Positions 1 through 13,271 of a stretch of DNA of 64,000 nucleotides are shown here, one piece after another. Under the pieces are notes generated by a model that saw only the letters and a list, made by a program, of their open reading frames with translations, was not told where the DNA came from and made no database searches. The position numbers and the translations under genes are program-made. This stretch comes from Odobenus rosmarus divergens (lineage: Eukaryota; Chordata; Mammalia; Carnivora; Odobenidae), in assembly GCF_000321225.1 (NCBI RefSeq), contig NW_004450566.1:2466703-2530702 (forward strand). The letters are read 5' to 3'. Each line of letters opens with the position of its first letter. Position 1 is the stretch's first letter.

Positions 1-1918
1 ACTTTCATAACAACCCCACTGACAAATAATATCTTATAAAATTTCTAAGAAATCATTATTTAATAACTTTAATCCATGTCTGTTGAATTTATTTTTATTT
101 TTATTATCAATTAGAAAAGTTAGTTTGCTATACAATTTTCAGGATCTTGTGTGGGCTTTGATAGATTTGAGTTGATGTTTTTGTCCCTCCTAACTAGTCC
201 CCAGGGACAACTTTCTAGTGTCCTTTTAAACAGCAGGAAGAACTAAGTGCACAGTTGTTCCAATCTATGAAGTGAAAATACAAAGAGAGTGCTATTTAGG
301 AAGAAATTTGCTTAAAGAGCTGATCTAATTAAATAGAGGATTACATGTGATGAACTATAGATACTGTCTGCTAGATGAAGAAGCTGTGCTTCTAGAAGCC
401 AACAAAGCATCAGATAGAGTGAAGGCTCCATTCTGCGTGTTAGTCGAGGCTTCTTTATTAGCACTGGAAACACATTCACAGGGATAAAGGAAAGTCTTTC
501 TCATTCTTTGCTTTCCATGTACAAGATGCAGATTACTTTCATAGGGCATGGATAATGAACTACTGTCTTTCATAAAATAAATATGAATTCAAAATGTCTT
601 TTAAAGAACTGTTACCGAACCCATATTTTCAATGTTAGATTTTATTCTCCTGAGATAAATATAACCGAAAATATGGAAGGCTTCTCCAGTCTGCATTAAA
701 ACAGAGAAATTAAACCATTAGTTGTAGAGATGTTAATCATGGATGACTATCTTAAAGGGAGACAAAGGACTGTTAAGTGAAGTTATGAGAGAATGAGTAT
801 ATTAAGAGTTGAAGGATGGGCAAGACGAGAGTGGAGGGGCAGAGTTTTCAGAGATGATTCTAGATGAAGGTAGGGTTTCTGAAGGATGAAGTGCAGAAAA
901 AACTTGGAGCTTTGAGAGAATAGTTTAATCCAATTTTAAAGCTATTTGAGGGAAAAATACAAAAAGAATTGAAGAGAACAGTCAACCTGGGACTATCATA
1001 GTAGAATCTGATGCTGCATTCCAAAAACAAAGACAAGGCAATGTGGGTAATATTTTTTAGAAACTTTTGCAGATCGGAATTCAGTTAATACCTAGAAAAG
1101 GAATTGCAAATAAAACTGGATATTGTGCCTTGAAAAAAGAAGGTTCTTACTACTGAAGGATATAAAGAAATTATAAGAAATTTCCATAGTGATCTGGAGT
1201 GCAAGATGGTTAAGTTAGAGACCTAGGAAAAACTATATATATCCGGAGGAAGCTAGTCAGTTTAAAGGGTTGCAACGTGAAGACTTGGGGCACACATGGT
1301 ATCTTTGGAGAGAAGTTCCTCCTCCCTCAGCACACATGTACTCATGCATGTATGCACATTCACACACACACAGACACACAGACACACACACACACACTGA
1401 AATTTAGCTAAAGTTGAACACAGGGAACAGTGACCAAAATTGTTTTTGGATGCTCCCCTTTAGTGAAAGACTTTGACATGCCCCTTTCATCAAAGAGATG
1501 AAATGTGACATGGGCTGGATGTTAGCTAACCTTTGTCAAAAAATATATTTAATATTATATTGTTTGAATCAGCAACTCTTGAAGAAATACATCTCTTCGA
1601 TAAGGTTAATCACTTGAAACTAAAAAAACTAAAAAGAAATAATTTCTTCATCATTTCTTTTGTCTCTGCATTCCCCATCAAATTTTCCATTCTCCTAAAT
1701 TGAGTCAGCTTTATGGGAAAACTGAATGAGAACTTTTATAGCAACTATGCCTCCTGTCAATAAATGTGTGCTGTAACATCTGACTTAATTATATACAGAT
1801 AGAACCATCATCCTTACAATAATTTTTATACTTCAAAATCAAATAATTCATTTCAGGAATGAATATTTCATGACATAGATAGACTTTGGACCCTCTTGTG
1901 TCTTAGTCTTTCAAAAAC
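1..1918. other. Intergenic, AT-rich, no gene recognised
   Basis: Unique AT-rich sequence. The only clear structure is a CA-type dinucleotide repeat at 1361-1398. Confidence 0.6.
1361..1398. repeat. (CA)n microsatellite
   Basis: CA repeat interrupted by two GACA units; ordinary mammalian microsatellite. Confidence 0.9.
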
Positions 1919-1928
1919 TAAGAAACAA

Positions 1929-2125
1929 AGGGCGCCTGGGTGGCACAGTCTGTTAAGTGACTAATGGTTGGTTTTGGCTAAGGTCATGATCTCGGGGTCA
2001 TGGAAATGAGCCCTCCTCAGCATAGAGTCTCCTGAGACTCTCTGTCCTTCTGCCCCTCCTCTCTCTCTCTCTCTCTCTCTCCTTCCCTCTCTCTTTCAAA
2101 TAAATAAATTCATCTTTTAAAAAAG
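1929..2125 (+). mobile_element. SINEC, older subfamily
   Basis: tRNA-derived carnivore SINE with head GGGCGCCTGGGTGGCACAGT, a CT-rich body and a TCAAATAAATAAATT tail. The target-site duplication TAAGAAACAA is at 1919-1928 and 2126-2135. Confidence 0.93.
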
Positions 2126-2330
2126 TAAGAAACAATTTTTGAAACAGAAAAGGAGGAAAGTATCCATGCTTTGTTTGATAATGATTTTCATTTTGAATTC
2201 TCTTTTTGGAAGCTAGTATCTTACTTTAACTGAATTGTCTAAGAATCTGTCCCAGTGTCGTTAAGGCCTATATGTTTTAATTGCTCTGTAATCAAGGCAT
2301 ACCATTAAGGGTCCTGTATCTCAGTAACTC

Positions 2331-2900
2331 TATTCCTTCATTTACCAACATTTACTGGGCACATATTTTTTGCCAGGCATTGTGACAAGCACGGAAAGTA
2401 TAGAGACAAACCATCCCATATGCCTTCCTAAAGTTCAGTGTCTCTTGGAAAAAACAGACAAAAAAAGCAATAATTACAAAGCAATATAATCATTGCTGGT
2501 ACTCAAGAAAGACTTCCTGGGTGCCTCGGTACTTGAAGTATCAAGCAGCTGGATGAAAAAGAGAAATTGGTGCTCTAGGCAGTAGTATTGACGTACACAG
2601 TGGTGTAAAGGTATGAGACTGCTGGTGCTTTTGAGAAACTACCTTGGGAAGAGAGAGAAGGAGAATGGAGAACAGAGGACATGAGATGAGAAAGTTGGAA
2701 GATTAGTCTTGTGAGATAAATTAAGGAGTTTGAACTGAAGTCTACTTCTAACTCCCCAAAAGTTGAAGGAAATTTCTGGAGCATTATACAAGGAGTAACT
2801 TGAACAGATTTTTATTTTAGACTGCTCACTCTGTAAGCAGCATGGAAAATGAATTAGGGGGTAAAACCATAAGAAGAGTTATGCCACAAGAGGGTATGTG
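2331..2900 (-). mobile_element. L2-like LINE fragment (degenerate)
   Basis: It starts with the reversed L2 3' end (CATTTACTGGGCACATATT..GCCAGGCATTGTGACAAG pattern) and continues as diverged L2-like sequence. The far end is uncertain. Confidence 0.55.
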
Positions 2901-3890
2901 GGCCTTGCCAAGGGTTGGGCAAGAAAACAAGTTCATTACTGGATGTTTAATTTGCAACTGAATAAACTAAAATCAGCCCATTTTAAGCCACAAAGAAAAA
3001 CACCAAATATTGACAGTTAGAAAGGCAAGGATGAAACTAGATTTACTCAAGATTGAATAAACAGGGTCAAAACATGTCATCAGAACTCATTTCATCCCAT
3101 CTACATCTGCCTATGTGTTGAACTCACCTTCTTAGGCTCCTCTCTGCGGTGAGAATCATGCTTTTTGAGCTCAGAAAACATAAGTAAAAAGAGGGACCCC
3201 ACTCTATTTTCAATTCAGAAAACTCTGGATGCAGATGGCCTGGCTGGATCTTGTGCTTTTTTTCACCAAGCATTGTGGTCCAGAGGATGGAGCATTCTAA
3301 TTGGCCAGGCTTGGGTGCTCATCTCCATGGCCATGGGGGCAGAGGACTATGACAGGCAAGCCCAAAACACCTGGAAAGGTAGTAGGTAAGGAAATTTTAC
3401 CTAAAGGAAGGTGGAGGGACAATATGCAGAAAGTGCAAAGAGATTTTATATAGACAGAAACAGCAAATGTCCACTATGGCTTAGCAGCTAGGTGGAAACT
3501 GACAATGACATGAATAATTTGGGGAATTGTCGGTTAAAGAAAAGAACAGGACTAGGAGATATTTAGGAAGCAAATTGATAGGATTTGGCAAGTGGCCAGT
3601 AGGATTGTGGGTAACTGGTTTTGAACCAGATGGTATGGCATTTGAATTTTCTGTCAGGAATAGAAATTGTGTAAATAGGAGAAACCTCATCACAAAATGC
3701 AGGTGTGCCTGGCATTTTGTTTTACAGTTATAGTCACTAAAAGAAAGTTTTGGAGGGAGGTGAGAAAGAAGGAGAAGTTAGAAATCACCTTTATTTATCC
3801 AATGAAGAATGCCGCCATTTACCTGAGTGGGAAATAAACAATCATTGGGAAAGACGGTCTATTCTGTTTTGGTCGTGTCTGCAACATTTA

Positions 3891-4086
3891 TTTTTTTTTT
3901 AAGATTTTATTTATTTATTTGAGAGAGAGAGAATGAGAGATAGAAAGCATGAGAGGGAAGAGGGTCAGAGGGAGAAGCAGACTCCCTGCTGAGCAGGAAG
4001 CCTGATGCGGGACTCGATCCCGGGACTCCAGGATCATGACCTGAGCCGAAGGCAGTCGCTTAACCAACTGAGCCACCCAGGCACCC
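3891..4086 (-). mobile_element. SINEC, reverse orientation
   Basis: T-rich start AAGATTTTATTTATTTATTT, GA-rich body and head complement TGAGCCACCCAGGCACCC. The target-site duplication TGCAACATTTA is at 3880-3890 and 4087-4097. Confidence 0.95.
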
Positions 4087-4185
4087 TGCAACATTTATTA
4101 GAAGTCTGACACATCATCACAAAAAGGGATAAAAGGAATTGGTGCCAAATTGTCATCCCAAGAGGGATCCTGATTCAGTAGTTCC

Positions 4186-4375
4186 AGAGCAAGATACACC
4201 TGAATTTGGACCCAAAGACCTATCTGGATAGTTGTATGACTCTAAGCAAGTTGACTATCAACTGATTCCTCAAATATAAAATGGGAAGAATTGCAACACC
4301 CACATCATACATAATGTACATAAGTTATCTGGCATATAAAAAAGAATTCAGTAAATGCGAGTTCCCTTCTGACTG
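4186..4375 (+). mobile_element. MIR fragment
   Basis: MIR-like core with a diverged form of the CTCATCTGTAAAATGGG motif (CTCAAATATAAAATGGGA) and an end resembling GCAC..CAGTAAATG. Confidence 0.65.
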
Positions 4376-4435
4376 GCACCCAAAGGAAGTAAAGACTAAG
4401 TACTAATTTAGAGTGCAAAGAGGAGTATTTCCCCA

Positions 4436-4603
4436 GCCCACACTATGTGCCAGGCCTCCTGAGTATATGATACTATATAAAAGAGGCAACACTTCTAACC
4501 TCAACAAGTTTGCATCCTTATTGGGATTAACAAACAAACAATATAATTTCAGAATGTAAAAAGTGTTTCAAAGGAAATATACAGGGTGATATGATGAAAA
4601 GAA
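4436..4603 (-). mobile_element. L2-like LINE fragment
   Basis: CACTATGTGCCAGGC start followed by the GGTGATATGATGAAAAG segment typical of reversed L2. It appears interrupted by the retroviral remnant that begins next. Confidence 0.5.
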
Positions 4604-5625
4604 ATTGCTGTGGGCCCTACAGATTGAAAAGGTTGATTACCTTGGACTTTTCCATCCTAGAGAGGACAGAAATGTATCCTTAACAGAAATGATACCTACT
4701 CCATACATGGGTTTACCTGCCCTGTGCACAGGAATTCCCACCAGCACCACCATCCGGAGACTTAAAGAATGCTTAACTGTTTGTGTGGAGTCTCACACAA
4801 TATTGCCTCAAACCAGTTTAGAACATTTTATGACCCCCAAAAAGTGCAAGAAGGATCCACCTGCTCCACCATACCATGCCACCCTTGAAACAGCAATGTA
4901 ATGGGCTGGTATAAGCTCGGGTAAGAGATTGTCTTGGGGGTGACACCCTTCAGACTTGGGGCATATTCTTCAGAATACAGTATATACACTGAATCAGCAA
5001 CTGAAATATATTAGTGCATCCCCAGCAGCTAGAACACATGAGCCCAGAGACCAAGGAGTAGAGATATGGTAGCCCCTTAAACCGTTACTCAGTGAACCAG
5101 TTGCACAAGTTGTGCTTCTCACCCGTACAACATGGGCCCTACAAATAAGAGGTTCTGGAAGAATGCTTCCACTAGGAATAATTCCACCCTAAGAGTTCCA
5201 TCGACTTGAAGACATAACTACCACCTATGCATACGGCTGTGCCGGTGGAATTTATGCAAAGAACATATATTGTCAGTGTTAAAAGATAAAGATTGTCATG
5301 AAGGGCTAGAGTTTCTGTAACACAGTAAGAATGAACTACTTCTGGAACCAAGGGGATTCAGGGTGGTACTTGGTGCTTATGTGCTTGATGATAAATGTAG
5401 GTGGGAAATTATAACTTTTGGCCCAATGAAGGCAAGGCAAATAAGGGTTCAGGTGCCTTGTGGATGAAGGTCTGTGTTTTCCCACTAGGTAGACCACCTA
5501 GACCAGTTGAAGAGCTAGTTGTGAGTGACAGAAATCTAAAACAATTAGTGGAGGAGAAAAATAATGAATACCAACTAAAGTCAGAAAACTGTAACAAGAA
5601 TCATAGAGTCTTACACACACATTCC
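4604..5625 (+). pseudogene. Degenerate ERVL-type endogenous retrovirus pol remnant (integrase region)
   Basis: The nucleotide order along this kilobase follows the integrase-coding end of ERVL pol: a Tyr-Met-Gly-Leu-Pro-Ala block near 4705-4725, then a TTIRRLKECL block near 4750-4780, then later stretches that continue the same order to about 5.6 kb. The longest open stretch (4605-4901, 98 codons) is only a scrap; stops and frameshifts break the remainder, so no functional protein is possible. It is an ancient copy shared in kind across placental mammals. Gag, the reverse transcriptase part and a 5' LTR are not seen. A SINE has inserted just downstream. Confidence 0.65.
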
Positions 5626-5658
5626 CACACAAATGACCTCCTGTCATAAGTCTTTTTT

Positions 5659-5833
5659 TTTTTAAGATTTTATTTATTTACTTGGAGAGAACATGAGCTG
5701 GGGGAGGGGCAATGAAAGAGAGAGTGTAGCAGGCTCCCTGCCGACACAGAGCCGACCTGGGGCTCAATCCCAGGACTCTGGGATCATGACCTGAAGGCAG
5801 ATACTTAACTTACTGAGCCACCCAGGTGCCCCA
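5659..5833 (-). mobile_element. SINEC, reverse orientation, inserted in the ERVL remnant
   Basis: AAGATTTTATTTATTTACTT start, GA-rich body and head complement TGAGCCACCCAGGTGCCCC. A 17-base duplication (TGTCATAAGTCTTTTTT) is at 5642-5658 and 5834-5850. Confidence 0.95.
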
Positions 5834-5989
5834 TGTCATAAGTCTTTTTTAGAGATCATAGCTTAGTCCTACCACTAAAGATTCCTGACTAATTGGATTT
5901 AATGGAGAACATGAGCAGATATGAACCAATCAAGGAGTAGACACCTTTTGTGCTCCACCTCACATCCTCTCAGCCATTTTTTACTCCAG

Positions 5990-6485
5990 CCATTGCTGCC
6001 ACAAGGAGCTTTGTGTAGCACCTGAAAACATCTCACCTCGGCCATACAACATATCTCTTGCTTTCTGCCCCAGGGCTTCTGTGATATAGAATCTTTGTGA
6101 TATAGAATCTTTGATATAGGACCATTAGTAATCATATATGTACAAACTGTATGCAAAGACATTAATGCCTCACAGGACACCTCTTTTCTAGTGAGGGCAG
6201 AGAGATTGTCAATGATATCTGCTATTTTCTGCCCCTGGTGGAATAAGGGGTAAGTTCTGAGATGTAATCCACATAGTTCCTCAGAACTTCCCCCGAGGAT
6301 CAAGCAGAGTTGACCACAGCATTGTTCAGCTAAAGAACACACCATTTTGAATTGCCTTTGGCTTTCTCTCTTTCCCTGTTTTGTTCGCCCCTGTCTTACA
6401 CTCCTATCTCCCTAGATCACCTCCCCAAATAAACAAGCTCTTCTCTTTAGCTCTACTTTCTCATGACTCAAGCTCAGACCCTACA
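5990..6485 (+). mobile_element. Probable LTR of the ERVL remnant (MLT2-like)
   Basis: The right part reads CTAGATCACCTCCCCAAATA and so on, with a polyadenylation signal AATAAA at 6428-6433, and matches the end of ERVL-class LTRs as I know them. It sits where a 3' LTR is expected, right of the pol remnant. The left boundary is a guess. Confidence 0.45.
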
Positions 6486-8764
6486 TTTCCTCTATTCCCC
6501 TTCTTATGTAGATTATTTTGTCAGTTCTGCACATTTACTATCCAGAATATTGCTTGCAGATATTTTGAAATGTAAAATGCAGTGTGTGATTATATAATGA
6601 ACTTGACCCTCATACCTTTCAGTAACACATCAAACATGACACAAAAAGTTCTTTAGTTTGAATGACAAATTTTGTGACATTTAATATGAGATGTTCTTTG
6701 TTCAAGCTGAGTGACTTAAACAGAAGTTTTTCTTTAAAGGATGTTTTTGGATCACAGATTTTCAAATTGCTACGAAACATAGTGATTGAACATAGGCCTC
6801 TGATCATTCAACTAAAAATTGGGACTCTACAATGAATTCTTGATCATCCATATTAATTCACATGCTACTGAGAGGCTCCTTTTAAGTCTTTGAAGTAAAA
6901 CAGGTATTATCTCCAGATTATTAATGTTCAAGAGAGCTCACTGTTTGCCAGTCTGTGGGCTTAACCTTATACAAATATTATTTTAATATCTGTTAATCCT
7001 TTAAGTTGAACGATTTTTTTTCTTTTCAGCAGCAAAAATAAATTTACTCTTGTTCCTGTGATAAGGGATAACTGTTTCCCTAGACGAGGATTTGGGGAAA
7101 GGCTGATATGGTGGTGCCAGGCTACTTGCATTGTTCACGCAAAAGCTCAAGGCGCACACAATACGTTGGCTTTGTATAAAGATAGAGGCTTAGGACCTGG
7201 AAGGTGTGAAATGTCTTTCCTCAGTGTTGTTTGCTCATATCCTGGAGAGGCCCACAAGGCTGATAAAGCTGAGCAATCATTCATTGGAGAGTTTGTACAG
7301 CTTTCTGTATGGGAACACTGCAAACTCAGCATGGCAATGAAAGGATGTTAAAAGATCGTCTGAGAAGTCTCAAAGAACTTTCTGACAGCATGCCACAAGG
7401 AACCTCAGAAGAAAAGAACTGTGGATTGTGCACAGTGGATGAAAATTCAAGACCCTTGAGTCAATTCCCATTAAATACACTTGCCCTTCTCTTGTTTGAT
7501 CGCCCCCCAAGGGCATCAATTATTTGCACCCCAAGGTAGATTTCCCACTTTCCTGAACAAGAGGTCTTTGGAGAACTTAATACAGATTTTCCTTTTACTT
7601 CCATGGCTTGAGCTCTCCCTAAGCTGTACTTCTTTATTTCAGTTATTTTGAAAATGGGAAAATAAAAGAGTAAACTGCAAGAGGACCTACCAAGGTGCCA
7701 AGGAAATTCAAAATAACTTACAATTGCAGTTTCTTCAAACAAAAAGCCTCCAAACCTTGGAATTAGAGAGCCTTTACTCTTTCCAAAAACAGCTGTGGTT
7801 GGAGAAATTTGTCCAATCCCTCTGGATTGTATGCGAAGTCGACAATTGAGAAGACACCTGCAGGGTTGTCAGAACTCCAAAAGCAGTAATGACCCAATCT
7901 GATTCATAAGTGATAAGAAGTACAGGTTGAAATCCTTTACTAATAGCAATGCCAGCTTTTAAAATCTATTCTTAAATCAGTCATTATTTGGGAAGTAAAG
8001 TAGTCACCATTGTGATCTTTAAGAGAATTCTCAATATGCCTAATGAAAAGTTTGCCCTTCTAAGATGATTTAACACAATACATTTTTCAAATTGCTATGA
8101 AATCTAGAGAATACTTGAACATGGGCCTTTGCATCTTAGTGTTAAAATCTACTTAATGAATTGTTGAAACACTGTTACAAGATTATGATTTCCTGATGTT
8201 TTCTTTCTCCCTAAAAGTCTCATCAAATTTAAACCGGTTTATATGTAATATATTATTGGGAACTCTATAACTGTACTTTTATTATTACTATTATTATTAT
8301 TATTACAGGTTGTCATGTAATTACTAATATTATTTCTCTGCACATTAAACAACTTACCAATAGGCAGGCTAAGGGCCAATTAATGCTCAGCAAAAAAAGG
8401 GAAAAGTGTTGATTCTATAGTTTATTACCTGTTTGTTTTTAGAGAAACAGAATGCAATGAAAATTTTGGGCACCTGAGTTTTAAACATATTTTCACGTTG
8501 CTTTGTTGTTTGGTAAACCTGATTAGTTTTAAAGCAAAATTGATCATAGAAGAATACAAAATCCCTTTGTATTTAGAAAAAAAAAAATCAGTATCTTTCA
8601 TGATTTATCTAGTGCATGGACCAATACAGGTAAAATATGATGTTAGACTAATCATTGTGTTTTGTTTGTACTTGGTTCTTTCTTGGATATTTGGGAATAC
8701 AGATAGGTGGGGGATGAAGTCAAGTTATAAGAGTAAGTTTATATAGAAAAAATCTTGAAAATTC
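6486..8764. other. Intergenic, no gene recognised
   Basis: Unique sequence, less AT-rich around 7.05-7.55 kb. Short open frames there (7058-7351 +, 97 codons; 7309-7539 +) resemble no family I know and have no splice context. A (TTA)n stretch lies at 8277-8306. Confidence 0.5.
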
Positions 8765-8822
8765 ATTATTTCATTCAACTAAGTTTTATTGAACACCTAC
8801 TATGTGCCAGAGCATGATTTAA
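8765..8822 (-). mobile_element. L2 3'-end fragment
   Basis: CATTCAACTAAGTTTTATTG then ACACCTACTATGTGCCAG: the reverse of the L2 3' end. A SINE begins 16 bases further on. Confidence 0.6.
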
Positions 8823-8837
8823 TAGTGGTTTTGCCAA

Positions 8838-9030
8838 GGGGCGCCCAGGTGGCTCAGGCTAAGTGTCTGCCTTAGGCTCAGGTCATGATTGCAAGGGTCC
8901 TGGGATCTAGCCCCACATTGGGATCTCTGCTCTGCAGAAAGCCTGTTTCTCCCTCTCCCTACCTGCTCTCTCTCTCTCTGTTAAATAAATAAATAAAATC
9001 TTAAAAAAAGACTTAAAAAAAATAATAATA
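8838..9030 (+). mobile_element. SINEC
   Basis: Head GGGGCGCCCAGGTGGCTCAG and tail AAATAAATAAATAAAATC. A 16-base duplication with one mismatch, ATAG(T/A)GGTTTTGCCAA, is at 8822-8837 and 9031-9046. Confidence 0.95.
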
Positions 9031-9075
9031 ATAGAGGTTTTGCCAAAACATTTGTAATTCCTCCTGGCACTTTTT

Positions 9076-9135
9076 TTTAAGCACCTGGCACAGAAGGCCC
9101 TCAATTAGAATTGAATGAATGAATGAATGAATGAG
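9076..9135 (+). mobile_element. L2 3'-end fragment with (GAAT)n tail
   Basis: AGCACCTGGCACAGAAGGCC then CTCAATTAGAATTGAATGAA: forward L2 3' end ending in six GAAT units. Confidence 0.6.
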
Positions 9136-12100
9136 ACAAAGAGAACAGTGGGTCTTTTTATGCCTTGTATGGAGTAAAATCAATAGAAATGGCACAGTTT
9201 CCTAAAGGGTATTGTTGTTTACTTAACGTTTCAGTTTTTATTTAATTTCTATTATATATTATATATTACATACATTATATACTTTACCCTGTATATTACC
9301 TAATCTCTATTTTATTTAATGATTTCGATTTTATTCGGAAAGCAAATGAAATTATTTTATTAATGCTGAAAATGTATGGGGTAAATAGAATGAACATACC
9401 TAGAATAGGCTAAAGATGTGATTATAGGCTTTGATTATAAGTTGTTGTGTTAGGAGACATTATGGACTCATGACATATTTGAATCCACATAAGTTAAAAG
9501 GAGGACCTATGACAAATTTTAAAGACTTGTGGAAACCAATTTTATGCATATTTGTATCTCATTTATGAGATAAGAGATGATCTTGGTTGTCATTTTAAAA
9601 ATATAACATTAATTAAAGTTAAGTTCAGGAAAAAGAATTGACCAACATCCCAACAAATTTTGAGAGACACAAAGAAATCCAAAAATAAATCATTCTTCTG
9701 TGAAAGGGAAGACAGTGGCCTTCTCTGGTTATATTCAAACTAACCCTGAGAATCATGACAATCCAATCTTAACCATACAACCCTGCCTGAATTTAAATTC
9801 TGATTTTTAAATTTTTTACCCTATTTGTGTGACATTTGACACGAACACTGCAATCTTTACTTTCAGTTTAAGCATAATGTTCCTGGATTTCACCATCAGG
9901 ACTCCCCCTGTCTTCTGCTGCTTCATACCCTTTTTTTGTCCATCTTCTCCACTCCCCCCACCTCGCCTGATAATCCTTTGATCCCACCCCATCACACAAG
10001 GGCTTTTAGAAATTCCAGGGTCCTTGTCCCAGTCTTCAAACCTTCTGTTCCAATCTGCGCTGTTAACATTTTAAAATAGATTAAAAGTGGTCAAATTCTT
10101 CCTCAGGATAGGAAGACTCAGAACTACCATCCTTGGAGCCAAGACTTCTTTACTCCTCATGATTCCCTCTTTACAGGAGAAGAATTAGTGGTATTGAGGG
10201 AAGGTTCAAGAGAAAAGACAATGCTACAGCCTGTTTCTTAAAACTCAGCACCTCTTATCTCCTTATCTTGCACTCTACCCTTCCTGATCCGGCTACTATA
10301 TCTGAGCTAACTGATGCCCAGAAATGAGGTCTAAGCAACTTCTACTGCAAGAATAATATGATCAAGGATCAGGGAAGGAGAATAGGTTATTCTTTGGAAG
10401 CCACTCTGCAGCATTCACAGCAGCATGACAGTTAATGATTAATGAGCGGTTCTTTTATTCATGAGGATAATACCACTGGCCCAAGACGGGACATTCCCTT
10501 TGAATTATTTTTTGGAAGTGTGGAATGGCCATACAGAGTCTTCCCCAGCTCATTGATCATTTGCTTTTTATGAAGCAAGTTGCAGGTTGATTGCCTAGGA
10601 TAAGTAAAGGCTGTGACCACACACCCACACATCGAGAATCTATATTTTTTAAATGTAAAGGTTGTGTTGATTCAATTTTTTTGTTCATTTCCCTTTTTAT
10701 TTCATCTTTGGAGACTCTCAGCCACTATCTTTTCTTTCTTCCTTGCTTTGATTTATTTTTCTTCCTCTCATCTTTTGAACTTATTTGTTCATTCTTCATG
10801 TCTTGACACCACCTCATCTATATTTTCCTCACTTCATCCAAAATGGATTAAAGTTCTCATAGCATCTTTACGATCAAGTGTTGTTGCAGCAAATATTCCT
10901 TATTTGTATACATAGCATTTTCTTTCAGTGGATTTGATCAAACAAGGTGGTCTTTAAAACTTTATATTATGTTTTACAATCAAGTCTTGAATTTTTCAGT
11001 TAATCTTGACAGACAGAAATCCCATTCCTATCTTAATACTCAATGTGAAAGTATTATATTACTAATAATTTTGCACCTGAGCATACTCTATTAGCATTGA
11101 ATCACACAAATGAAGTATGAAATCCTATTAAAGCTTGTTTTCCCTTCATTACACAAAAGAGAGCATTGACAGCATATTTTGTCAACATTGAATACTGTGG
11201 ACAAAAAGTACTAAATTACATTTTTAATCCATGACATCACCTTGAATAACAGTGTTCAGCACTCATCTAGATATTATGGGGAAATAGTAGAATGCTGTGA
11301 ACAATGTATATTAGTGAGTAACTAGTGGCCCAAGTTTCAGGTGGCAGCTGTAGCCAGAACAGTTTTTCTCCTGCTGTCCATAACATAGTGATTGAAATCC
11401 TCTATTTCAACTGCAGACCTCCCACCCTCATTTTAGCAGTCTGTGAAATTTCCTTTGCATCATTGAAACACATTCTAAATGGGGTTTTCTTTGAAGACCA
11501 CCCAGAAGTTACAGCTGGTGTAAAATACAGCTGATTGGTCCAATTTGCATTCATATTTAGTCCAGAGTGGAACTAGGCCTATGTGGCTTTACTTAAAATT
11601 GCCTATTTCCTGTAGGTCAAAGTGACAAGAACTGCGGAGAGATCCCTCAGCTTTCTCTCTCCAAATTCTACCTAAAGTAAAAAGGGTGCTACTAATAATT
11701 ATACTCCAAGCAAACTGAGTCTTTCAGGGCAAAGAACAGGGCAACGGGGATATCCTTGAAAGATCAAGGATCATAGACTCCTTTGCCTGAATGAATTGAC
11801 ATCAATCTACTGGCCATCACCAAGTCATTGACATTTCACTTATAACATACACTGATCCATATTGCTGTGGTTTACAGATGCTGATTGTTATTAGTATATG
11901 ATTACAACCTATATTAGTCTATGTTTCCCAAGTCATAATTTAGTTTAAAAATATATAATACAAACATTTTTAATAGATCTTCATTTCCTACTGTTTTTTC
12001 CATAACAGAGCACTTTTTCCTATACTTAAACTGTAAGATTAATTAAGAATAAATTCTTTCTCACTTTTTTCTCTTTCCAATTGTGTATGAAGTTATGGCT

Positions 12101-12889
12101 AGGAAATACCATGAATTAACCATAGCTTTTTAAAAAAAAATTCTTTCCTCTCTGTATCCTTTGCATTCATTTACATTGTATCTTCAAACACCTCATGTTT
12201 GGTGTTTTGTTTTGTTTGTTTTACAAGCCAGGGAGAATTCAATTACTAAATGAGTCAGTTTAAAATGTCAACAGAAAATGTTTCTTCCTCTTCATTGATC
12301 CTGAGCCTTTTCAAACCTCATCATCCAAAATATATTTGCATACTTCATTTTCTGTTGTCTGGAATGAAATAACTAGACTTGTTGGACACTAACACAACGT
12401 AATTTTAGCACAGAAATAAAACCTAGAATTGTTAGCAGTACAGGAAGCTGCTTTCTTGTGACAATATGCTGCTCTATGAAAATCATAAACATTGTGCTAT
12501 TGAGACGTTAATGAATCAAATTTTTATTGAGCCCCCCCACATGTCAGCTGACCTGATGATGCAAGGTGTTCTGGCCTGGCCAGGGTGGGTAGGGTATCAC
12601 CTGGTAAGGTGGCTGGTTATAGAATGTCAGAGCAAGGGTGGGATGAGGAAATCCTCTGCATGTGGGAAGGACTAGCAGCTGCAAGGGAAGATTGATTATA
12701 TACCGAAGACACTAATCTAATAATATCAATGACAATGAGAGCCAAGTTTCTCAGTGTTACGGAAGAAAGTTACAATAAGAAAGAGGAGAAATCTAGAGAG
12801 AAGCCTAGAGTTTGAATTGGAATTGGAGGTATCAATATAAACTTATGGTTTTAAATACATACATATAGATTTTAAAATAGAGATAAAAA
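9136..12889. other. Intergenic, AT-rich, no gene recognised
   Basis: Unique sequence with an AT-dinucleotide patch at 9250-9290. No ORF has recognisable similarity and no SINE or L1 is present in this 3.7 kb. Confidence 0.5.
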
Positions 12890-12902
12890 TGTGCTTATTG
12901 CA

Positions 12903-13066
12903 GGGTGCCCGGGTGGCTCAATTGGTTAAGAACCCAACTCTTGATTTTGGCTCAAGTCATGATCTCGGGGTCATGAGATCAAGCCCCGAGTCCAGCTGCA
13001 CGCTCAGCGTGGAGTCCGCTTAAGATTCTCTCTCTTCCTCTCCTTCTGCCCCTCCCACTGCTCGAG

Positions 13067-13099
<33 letters not shown>

Positions 13100-13120
13100 G
13101 TAAATAAATCTTTTTTAAAA
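12903..13120 (+). mobile_element. SINEC, older subfamily
   Basis: Head GGGTGCCCGGGTGGCTCAAT, middle AGCGTGGAGTCCGC and a (CT)n tract. The duplication TG(T/G)GCTTATTGCA is at 12890-12902 and 13121-13133. Confidence 0.93.
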
Positions 13121-13271
13121 TGGGCTTATTGCACATTTTATATTTATATTTATACATAGATTCCCTAACTCCGTCCACTGAAAGGTATCAAGAACAAGCA
13201 GCAGCATCCCATGTCAGATCTTGGTTTCTAAATACCATGGTGTATTAAAAGGAATAAAGACACCTTGCAGA

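Noticed and set aside
5899..6345. 148-codon minus-strand open frame
   Set aside because: It runs antisense through the ERVL flank and probable LTR and matches no protein family.
7058..7539. Overlapping 97- and 76-codon plus-strand frames in a slightly GC-richer patch
   Set aside because: No recognisable domain, no supporting splice sites, and lengths within chance expectation.
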